Below, in pieces: positions 42,889-49,114 of a DNA stretch of 64,000 nucleotides (positions are counted from its first letter, which is position 1; each line of letters begins with the position of its first letter). The translations under genes were made by a program, and so were the position numbers. The DNA is taken from the NCBI GenBank assembly GCA_020634575.1, contig JACKBM010000003.1, positions 222,231-286,230 of the forward strand, read 5' to 3'. This DNA is from Ardenticatenales bacterium. GTDB lineage: Bacteria; Chloroflexota; Anaerolineae; Promineifilales; Promineifilaceae. Under the pieces are notes generated by a model. It was not told the DNA's origin. It ran no database searches and saw only the letters and a program-made list of their open reading frames with translations.

Positions 42889-43318
42889 GCAACGCTATTT
42901 CCTGGATGTGAACATCCCCATGTATGCGGCAGGGCAGGACCACCCGCATAAAGCCGCCTCAGTCTGGATTCTGAGTGAGATAGCTGAAGGACGGCTAAAT
43001 GTTGTGATTGACGCCGAGATTATCCAGGAAATTCTCTATCGTTTTGGGGCAATTGGCATACCACAGGTTGGTACGGTGATGGCCACAAATCTGCTCGAGT
43101 TGGTGCCTGACGTCTTGCCTATCACTGTTTCTGATGTCAGGTTCGCTGTCACTCTATTTGCGCAATACGCTGCCCGTGGCGTCAAAGCGCGTGATGTGCT
43201 TCACGCTGCCGTCATGCAGAACCACCAGCTGACGCATATCATTTCCACTGACAAGCATTATGACCTGATGGAAGGTTTGCAGCGTGTTGATCCTGGCGAC
43301 CTTTACAACAATCGCTAA
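42881..43318 (+). CDS. PIN-domain ribonuclease toxin (VapC-like)
   Basis: 145 residues of PIN fold. Acidic metal ligands are visible: Asp9 in YFLDVNIPMYA, Glu46 or Glu50 in DAEIIQEILYRF, Asp105 in VKARDVLHAAVM, and Asp124 in IISTDKHYD. The ATG at 42881 overlaps the antitoxin stop, which is typical of coupled toxin genes. PIN toxins cut specific tRNA or rRNA sites when the antitoxin is degraded; the target here is not predictable. The gene is convergent with a DMT transporter gene, with a 5-bp gap. Confidence 0.9.
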   Translation: MSEQRYFLDVNIPMYAAGQDHPHKAASVWILSEIAEGRLNVVIDAEIIQEILYRFGAIGIPQVGTVMATNLLELVPDVLPITVSDVRFAVTLFAQYAARGVKARDVLHAAVMQNHQLTHIISTDKHYDLMEGLQRVDPGDLYNNR

Positions 43319-43323
43319 TTTAC

Positions 43324-44235
43324 TTACTTCCGCCAGCCCGGCAGCCTGAGTTGCCCGCGCCGCACCTGCACCAGCGCCAACCCGATCAGCATCAGGGCGA
43401 TGCCGATAATTTTGTTGATGGTCAGCGTCTCGCCAAGGATGGGAACGGCCAGGAGGGCGGTCCAGATGACGGTGGAGGCGCCCAAAATGCTGGCTTCGTA
43501 AGAGCGCAGGGTACGCAGGATGTAGTTCCAGACGCTCATGCTGAAGGCGATCATGACCAGGCCGGTATAGAAAAGTGTGCCCACATTGGCCAGGCTGCCG
43601 ACGTGGGGGGGCCAATCCGTAATAAGGCCTGCCAGAAGTAGCAGGCCGCCGCCAAACAGTAAAGCAATGGTTGAGATGATCAGACTGCTGAGCTGCTGGG
43701 TCGTCATGAGCAGCTTGCGGGTGATGTTGTTGGTGTAGGCAATCCCCATGATGCCGACGAGGATCAGAAATACGCCGCGTAGTTGCGCGTCTGAGAGCGC
43801 CCCGGGGAAAAAGATGCGCAAGCCGGCCAGGGCGACGGCGGCGCCCAATACCTGAAAGAGGGTTGGCGACTCTTTCAAAATAAAAATGCTCATCCCCATT
43901 GTCACGAAGCCGACAAAATTGACCAGGTAGGTGTTGGTCGTCGCCTCCAGAAGATCCAGGGAGAGGGTTGTTGTTAGCCGGGCCACAAAGAAATTCAGAA
44001 AACCAATGACTAAAATGGTCAACCAGACTTTGGTGGGCAGGTTGCGCGGTATGGGTTCGCGGCGGATACCAAACGTGTATAGGGCCAGCGCGACCATGCC
44101 AATCGTGACCGAGACCCAGGCAAAGGTGAACGGCTCGACATCGGTGAGGGCCAGTTTGATGAGGACGGTGCCCAGCGACATCAGGACGAGGATGCCAATG
44201 GTTTGCAGAATGGCGATAGCCCGTTCGTTTTTCAT
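43324..44235 (-). CDS. EamA/DMT-superfamily transporter
   Basis: A 303-residue protein with ten predicted spans, made of two EamA halves (about 10-145 and 155-295). The second half ends with the typical SILGASTVIWTALLAVPILGETLTINKIIGIALMLIGLALV. The start is the ATG at 44235 (MKNERAIAILQ). A longer reading upstream is non-conserved in character. EamA proteins export amino acids, metabolites or drugs; the substrate cannot be named. Divergent short gap to the amidohydrolase gene on the same strand. Confidence 0.92.
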   Translation of the reverse strand: MKNERAIAILQTIGILVLMSLGTVLIKLALTDVEPFTFAWVSVTIGMVALALYTFGIRREPIPRNLPTKVWLTILVIGFLNFFVARLTTTLSLDLLEATTNTYLVNFVGFVTMGMSIFILKESPTLFQVLGAAVALAGLRIFFPGALSDAQLRGVFLILVGIMGIAYTNNITRKLLMTTQQLSSLIISTIALLFGGGLLLLAGLITDWPPHVGSLANVGTLFYTGLVMIAFSMSVWNYILRTLRSYEASILGASTVIWTALLAVPILGETLTINKIIGIALMLIGLALVQVRRGQLRLPGWRK

Positions 44236-44411
44236 GAAGTACCTGTGCTGTGAAGGTTGACCGATATGCAATCCTGGGAGCATAGCGGAGCGCACAGGTT
44301 CTGGCAAGCGTGTCGGCTATCAAGAGGGCGTACCCGGAAGGTGCCTGATCGGCAGCAGGATGGGGTCGCTTTTCCGGCCGGTTAGTCGCCAACCAGACTA
44401 TCGCCACCTAC

Positions 44412-45944
44412 CTATTGCTTCGAGTTGCGTGCCTCGTATGGTTGCAGCGATGGGTGCTCCCAGCCCCGGTAATGGGCTGCCACGTATGGCATGAGCGTGT
44501 CCACCAGCGCCCTGGCCGCCGCAGATGGCTCATTCTGGGCCAGCTGTTCAGCCAGTTCGGCGGCGGCGGCGGCAACATCAAAGTGGGTAGGCTGACCGCC
44601 GCGCAGGACGACGTCACCGCCGACCAGCACTGTGTCGACATCGCCGGCCTGGGCGCGGGTCAAAAGGAGCGGCAGCGGTGGCGCCTCGGGGGCGGTCCAG
44701 GGCCAGAGGAGACGGTCCAGGTCGAGCAGAACGACATCGGCCTGGTAACCGGGCGCCAACCGGCCGATCTGCCCCTCTTTCTGCAGCAACCTTGCCCCGC
44801 CCTCAGTCGCCATCTGCCAGATTTCCTCTGGGGCCGGCGCCGGGCCATCGATCTCGGGTGTCCGGTGTAGCCGCAGGGCCAACCGCATCTCGGCGAACAT
44901 ATCCTCGTCGTCGTTGATGGTGGTGCCGTCCATGCCCAGAGCGACGCTGACGCCGGCGGCCATCATCCCGTTGAGCGGGGCGACGCCGGCGCGTAAGCGC
45001 AGGTTGGAGCTGGGGTTGTGACTGACGTGGGTCCCTCGCGCCGCCAGAATGGCCAGATCAGCTTCACTCAGCCAGACGCCGTGGGCCAGCGAGAAGCGGG
45101 GCGACAGGACGCCGAGTGCGTCCAGATGCTGCACCGTCGACATCCCATAAGCGCGCGGCCCATGCAGCTTCTCGTACAACGACTCCAGCAGATGGGTCTG
45201 AATGCCGACGCCGCGCTCCTCGGCCAGGGCCGCCATACGCTGGTAGGTATTGTCGGCAACCCATTGGGGGCCGGGCGGGCCAAACCAGACGTCGATGCGC
45301 TCGTGGGCGGCGTATGCCGCCTGGAGTTCAGCCATGACGGCAAAGTAATCGTCAATGGACAGGTTATCTGGGCCGGGCAGCCTTTGCTGGGCTAGCGCCC
45401 GGACCTCGGCTGGCAAACCATCGAGAAACGCCTTATCCTCTCCCCATACCAGGTAACTGCTCTCCGCCATGCCGGCCGCATAAGCCACCCGCATCCCGGC
45501 CGCGTCGTAGGCGTGCAGCCCCTGGCTGACGCCGTCGCGGAAGGCGGCGGCGCTGCCCCGGCCCTGATGGACGTCCACCACGGCGGTGACGCCGGTGCGC
45601 AGGAGGCGGGCGGCGCTGAGCAGAGTTGCCAGGTAGACTGAAGCTGGTCGGCGCCCGGCCAGGGAGAGGAGCCAGAGCTCCAGCAACTGATCCGGGATAC
45701 CCTGTTGTTGGGCGGTGATGCCGTTGCTATGGTGGTGGGCGTTGATGAGGCCAGGCATGATCGCCTGCCCTTCATGGCCGATGACGGGCAGCGCGGGGAA
45801 CTCCCGGCGCAGCGCTGGCCAGCGCCCCACGCGAGCGACGCGACCGTCGCTGACGAGCAGGGCGCCATCGGGGATAATGGTCTGGGCATCCTGGATGAGC
45901 CAACGGCCGCGGATGAGTAGATTTGGGGAAGAGGTGATGTTCAT
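44412..45944 (-). CDS. Amidohydrolase-superfamily metalloenzyme (cytosine deaminase/chlorohydrolase type)
   Basis: 510 residues, a TIM-barrel amidohydrolase. The N-terminal beta domain is followed by the metal motif LINAHHHSNG (His-x-His, about residues 66-68), the second-metal His in QTHLLES, another in SLAHGVWLSEADL, SHNPSSNLRLRAG with the conserved Asn-Pro-Ser, and the metal Asp in ALGMDGTTINDDEDMF. This subgroup includes SsnA, AtzA/TrzN and guanine or S-adenosylhomocysteine deaminases. A C-terminal beta strand (VLVGGDVVLRGGQP) closes the sandwich. The start is ATG at 45944, not an upstream in-frame Met in repeat-like DNA. The substrate is unknown. Confidence 0.9.
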   Translation of the reverse strand: MNITSSPNLLIRGRWLIQDAQTIIPDGALLVSDGRVARVGRWPALRREFPALPVIGHEGQAIMPGLINAHHHSNGITAQQQGIPDQLLELWLLSLAGRRPASVYLATLLSAARLLRTGVTAVVDVHQGRGSAAAFRDGVSQGLHAYDAAGMRVAYAAGMAESSYLVWGEDKAFLDGLPAEVRALAQQRLPGPDNLSIDDYFAVMAELQAAYAAHERIDVWFGPPGPQWVADNTYQRMAALAEERGVGIQTHLLESLYEKLHGPRAYGMSTVQHLDALGVLSPRFSLAHGVWLSEADLAILAARGTHVSHNPSSNLRLRAGVAPLNGMMAAGVSVALGMDGTTINDDEDMFAEMRLALRLHRTPEIDGPAPAPEEIWQMATEGGARLLQKEGQIGRLAPGYQADVVLLDLDRLLWPWTAPEAPPLPLLLTRAQAGDVDTVLVGGDVVLRGGQPTHFDVAAAAAELAEQLAQNEPSAAARALVDTLMPYVAAHYRGWEHPSLQPYEARNSKQ

Positions 45945-46091
45945 GGGGCTTGCTTTCCTGTTGTGGAGAACCGGCCGGTTCCCCCCGCATGCATTCAGCG
46001 GGCCTTGGCAGCCAGGCACCGAACTGATGCCATTATACCGGATCAACAGAAAGCGGTTTTCTCGTCAAGGGGCAAACGGTAAGTCAGAAAA

Positions 46092-46122
46092 AAAGAACGG
46101 CCGTTAATGGCGGCCGTTCTTT
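46092..46122 (-). terminator. Terminator-like hairpin facing the minus strand
   Basis: A perfect 12-bp stem (AAAGAACGGCCG at 46092-46103, complement at 46111-46122) with a 7-nt loop. On the minus strand it runs into TTTTTTCTGAC. No minus-strand gene is seen upstream of it. Confidence 0.65.
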
Positions 46123-46330
46123 CCCAGCGCTATCGATACTGCATGATACTCACCGGACACGTCCCGTCCTGTATTGGGTGGATGGGAATATGGTCCTATT
46201 TTAGGGACCATAGGCCTATCGGGTATAGGAGGCTGGTACTAATTTGGCTTCGATCTTGTTGGCTACGGGGCTGGGGTGCGTTTGACGGGCCGGGTAGCGA
46301 AGCGCAGCGGTAATGAGTGTCCAATGAATC

Positions 46331-46346
46331 GGTGACATATGTAACC
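46331..46346 (+). promoter_or_regulatory. Near-palindromic operator candidate upstream of the sensor kinase
   Basis: GGTGACAT ATGTAACC pairs at 7 of 8 positions. It lies 75 bp before the kinase start. The 9-mer GTGACATAT also occurs in the same orientation upstream of the hexaheme gene (minus strand, 53760-53752). Confidence 0.35.
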
Positions 46347-46419
46347 TGATTCCGTCAATCCGCACTCATAGAATGGTCTGAGTAGCGTATGAAATACGCT
46401 GATTTTCTGGAGAAGATGT

Positions 46420-47946
46420 ATGAAATTGGCGCCGGTGCAAAAAAAGCCAAAATCGCTGCGGACGCGTATGACCCAGGCGATTTTGCTGCCCCTGGCAGTG
46501 GTACTGATCATCGTGACGGTGATTGAATACAACCGCAACCGGTCTGAGCAGCTGGCGAACGCCCTGGTCCTGGGCGAGGCAGCCGGCCAGTCATTGGAGC
46601 GGACGGTGCGGCAGCATCTGTTGCGCTCGAACTTTAGTGGTATTGAAGAGATGATGCGTCAGATGAGCCAGTCTGGCGAGTTGCAGAACGTGTATCTGCT
46701 AAATGAGTCTGGCGCGGTCCTGAATTCCTCTGCTGATATGACCGGCCGGTTTCTCTCCTATGATTCGCCGGATTGCCAGAGCTGCCATCCTGCCCGCTTT
46801 GCCATCCGGCCCACCAGTATTGTGATCAAGGACGAAAGCGGCGCGCAGATGCTCCGAGCTGCCTATCCGCTGGAAAACGCGGCCGAATGTGCCACCTGCC
46901 ATGGCACCGGGCAGGCAACTTTGGGGATGCTTATTACCGACGTGCCGCTGGCTCCGCTGCAAGATCGCTTTGCCAGTAATCTGAGGGCGAATTTATTCTG
47001 GTGGTTTGCCAGCTTCGGCGCCGTCTTCCTGGGCGTCTTTGTCGTCCTGGATCGCCAGATTGTCAGCCGGTTGGCCAACCTGGCCTGGTCGATGAACACA
47101 TTTGATCCCCATTCGTTTGCGCCGCTGTCAGATGATGGCGAGTCTGACGAAATTGCCGATCTGTACCATTCATTCAACGACATGGCCCTATCCGTCCAGC
47201 AGCATGAGCAGGAAAACGAGATGCTGACGGCGCAGCTGAGTCAGGAAAATGAGCAGCGGGCGGAGCTACTGAAGCGCATGATCGACGCCCAGGAAAATGA
47301 GCGCAAGCGCATCGCCGCTGAGCTCCATGATGAGTTGGGGCAGGTGCTGACCGGTGTCACCATGCAGCTGGAGGCGATCAAACGGACGGTGGAGCGCGAT
47401 CCGGCACGCGGTGCGATGTTACTCTCCACGGTGCAGGAGCATGTCGCGCTCGGCGTAGACAAAATGTATGAGGTTATAATAGCCTTGCGGCCTTCGGAGC
47501 TGGATGATCTGGGTCTGGTGCCGGCCTTGCGCAATCTGATTGAACGGGTCCTGGCAGGGACCAATATCAGCTATGAGCTGAATAGCTGCCCGCTGCAGGA
47601 ACGGTTGCCGGCAGCCGTAGAAACCGCTCTTTACCGAACGTTTCAGGAGGCCCTGAACAACATTGTGCGCCATTCAGGCGCCACACATATTCAGCTTTCA
47701 ATTGAATTGGAACCAGATTGTCTCCGAGGGAGAATTGTTGACAATGGGTGTGGCTTTGAGCCAGAAAGTTTGGAGCTGAACGGTAGCAAACCGCGCGGTC
47801 TGGGGCTTTTGGGCATGAAAGAGCGCGTTGGCCAATGCTGCGGCCAGGTCACGGTTCGGTCGCAGCCAGGTGAGGGGACGGTTGTGGAAATCGAGGTCCC
47901 GTTGACAGAGATGATGCAGACAATGTCTGAGGAACTGTATGAGTAA
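46420..47946 (+). CDS. Membrane sensor histidine kinase with periplasmic-type di-heme (CxxCH) domain
   Basis: A 508-residue NarX/ComP-class kinase. Span 1 is about 18-36 and span 2 about 191-212. Between them lies an extracytoplasmic sensor domain that carries two c-type heme motifs, CQSCH (119-123) and CATCH (157-161). HAMP follows (about 212-265), then a HisKA_3 dimerisation domain with phospho-His in RIAAELHDELGQ (His303), and an HATPase with NNIVRHS, DNGCGF and GLGLLGMKERV. Heme would be attached by the cytochrome c maturation system outside the membrane. I infer redox, NO/O2 or electron-flux sensing. Its stop overlaps the response regulator gene by 8 bp, and multiheme lipoprotein genes follow. 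Confidence 0.93.
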   Translation: MKLAPVQKKPKSLRTRMTQAILLPLAVVLIIVTVIEYNRNRSEQLANALVLGEAAGQSLERTVRQHLLRSNFSGIEEMMRQMSQSGELQNVYLLNESGAVLNSSADMTGRFLSYDSPDCQSCHPARFAIRPTSIVIKDESGAQMLRAAYPLENAAECATCHGTGQATLGMLITDVPLAPLQDRFASNLRANLFWWFASFGAVFLGVFVVLDRQIVSRLANLAWSMNTFDPHSFAPLSDDGESDEIADLYHSFNDMALSVQQHEQENEMLTAQLSQENEQRAELLKRMIDAQENERKRIAAELHDELGQVLTGVTMQLEAIKRTVERDPARGAMLLSTVQEHVALGVDKMYEVIIALRPSELDDLGLVPALRNLIERVLAGTNISYELNSCPLQERLPAAVETALYRTFQEALNNIVRHSGATHIQLSIELEPDCLRGRIVDNGCGFEPESLELNGSKPRGLGLLGMKERVGQCCGQVTVRSQPGEGTVVEIEVPLTEMMQTMSEELYE

Positions 47947-48583
47947 GATGATTCGGGTACTGATCGCTGACGACCACACCATTGTGCGCACCGGGGTGCG
48001 GATGTTATTAGAGGCAGAGCCTGACATGGAGGTCGTGGCTGAGGCGTTGCATGGCCAGGAAGCGGTTGATCTGGTTGAGGCCTTAAGGCCTGATGTGGTG
48101 TTGATGGACATCTCGATGCCGGGTATGGATGGGTTGACGGCGACGCGTTTGATAACGGGTAACCGGCCGGATACCCGCATCCTGGCGCTGACCATGCATC
48201 GGGAGGATGAATATTTCTTTGAAATGCTGGAAGCCGGCGCCTCTGGCTATATTGTCAAAGGGGCGGACCCAGCGGAATTGTTGGAGGCGATCCGAGTGGT
48301 GGGCCAGGGGCAGGTCTTTCTCTACCCATCCGTCGCCGGTAAATTGGTCCAGGCCTATCTGAAACAGACGCAGAAAGCGACCGACACAGGTCCTCAGCTC
48401 AGTTCGCGCGAGTCGGAAGTGCTCCACCTGTTGGCTCGTGGGTATAGCAGTAAAGAGATTGCCGACCGGCTGGTCATCAGCCAGAGCACGGTTCACTCGC
48501 ACCGTAGCAACCTGATGAGTAAGCTGGGTCTGGATAGCCGCCGGGCGCTGGTCCAGTACGCCCACGAGCATGGTATTTACTAA
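47939..48583 (+). CDS. NarL/FixJ-family response regulator
   Basis: 214 residues: a receiver domain (RVLIADDHTIVRTGVRMLLE; phospho-Asp in VVLMDISMPGMDG, about residue 56; Lys in YIVKGADPAE) and a C-terminal LuxR-type helix-turn-helix (LSSRESEVLHLLARGYSSKEIADRLVISQSTVHSHRSNLMSKLGL). It overlaps the heme-kinase gene, so it is its cognate regulator. Likely targets are the adjacent multiheme operons, which is inference. A strong terminator follows the gene. Confidence 0.97.
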   Translation: MSKMIRVLIADDHTIVRTGVRMLLEAEPDMEVVAEALHGQEAVDLVEALRPDVVLMDISMPGMDGLTATRLITGNRPDTRILALTMHREDEYFFEMLEAGASGYIVKGADPAELLEAIRVVGQGQVFLYPSVAGKLVQAYLKQTQKATDTGPQLSSRESEVLHLLARGYSSKEIADRLVISQSTVHSHRSNLMSKLGLDSRRALVQYAHEHGIY

Positions 48584-48597
48584 GCGCCAATCTGTCC

Positions 48598-48630
48598 GCG
48601 AAAAACGCCAAATCCTCTGGCGTTTTTCGC
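48598..48630 (+). terminator. Terminator after the two-component genes
   Basis: Perfect 13-bp stem (GCGAAAAACGCCA at 48598-48610, complement at 48618-48630) with a 7-nt loop. The T run lies inside the 3' arm. Confidence 0.75.
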
Positions 48631-48675
48631 CAACTGTTTAGAGCCTTCTCAACTGAAGCTGGCGCTCTCCCCGAT

Positions 48676-48691
48676 AGTGAACAAAGTCACA
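48676..48691 (+). promoter_or_regulatory. CRP/FNR-like binding site candidate
   Basis: AGTGAACAAAGTCACA fits GTGA-N6-TCAC with a matching final A, i.e. the CRP-family consensus TGTGA-N6-TCACA at 9 of 10 positions. A TATATT (48696-48701) lies just downstream. It precedes the degenerate-receiver and decaheme genes. Confidence 0.5.
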
Positions 48692-48741
48692 ATCTTATAT
48701 TCTAATCCTCAGAGATAGTGGGCCTGTGTATGGAGAGAAAG

Positions 48742-49089
48742 ATGGCCACGCATCGTGTGTTTCTCATCTGGACGCACCCTCTCTTTCGTGAAGTTGTTCG
48801 CCTGAGTTCGACCCATCCAGATTTTGTCTGGGTTGGTGATACCAGTGACCAGAAGGCGGCGCTGAGCGAAATCGCGGCCACATGCCCGGATACTATCGTC
48901 ATTGAGGACGTGGGCGACGATCACCTGAATGGTGTCATGGATCTTCTTCGTTCCTGTGCGCCCAACGTTCGTGTCATTGTGATGAACCTGAACGATAACA
49001 AGCTGAATCTTTATCAACACCGTGAACAATATCTCACCCGTGCTGACGAACTGATCAGTTTGATATTACAGGACAACGATTCATTCTAA
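48742..49089 (+). CDS. Degenerate stand-alone receiver-like protein
   Basis: 115 residues that align with a NarL-type receiver domain but without an output domain. The N-terminal RVFLIWTHPLFREVVRLSS corresponds to the usual DDHPLFREGL, so the acidic pair is Trp-Thr here. The phospho-Asp position in TIVIEDVGDD is occupied by Glu. The conserved C-terminal Lys is not evident. It would not be phosphorylated normally and may be locked in one state or act as a partner of the adjacent kinase/regulator. The ATG at 48742 follows GGAGAG; earlier GTG and ATG codons (48718, 48730) are possible. The decaheme gene starts 13-25 bp downstream. Confidence 0.75.
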   Translation: MATHRVFLIWTHPLFREVVRLSSTHPDFVWVGDTSDQKAALSEIAATCPDTIVIEDVGDDHLNGVMDLLRSCAPNVRVIVMNLNDNKLNLYQHREQYLTRADELISLILQDNDSF

Positions 49090-49114
49090 TTGGAGCAGAC
49101 AAGTGAGGTCGCCC

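Larger units (their letters stand above)
45945..46419. other. Intergenic region upstream of the heme-sensor kinase
   Basis: 475 bp between divergent genes. Besides a minus-oriented terminator (46092-46122) it holds a hairpin TATGGTCC/GGACCATA (46189-46196, 46205-46212), directly followed by CCTAT/ATAGG around CGGGT (46215-46229), and a near-perfect 16-bp palindrome (46331-46346). One ACCGGCCGGT decamer lies at 45970. No coding frame is convincing. Confidence 0.5.

Noticed and set aside
43154..44407. 417-codon minus-strand frame overlapping the EamA transporter
   Set aside because: His/Pro/Arg-rich shadow in a different frame; the 303-residue membrane protein is clearly the real product.
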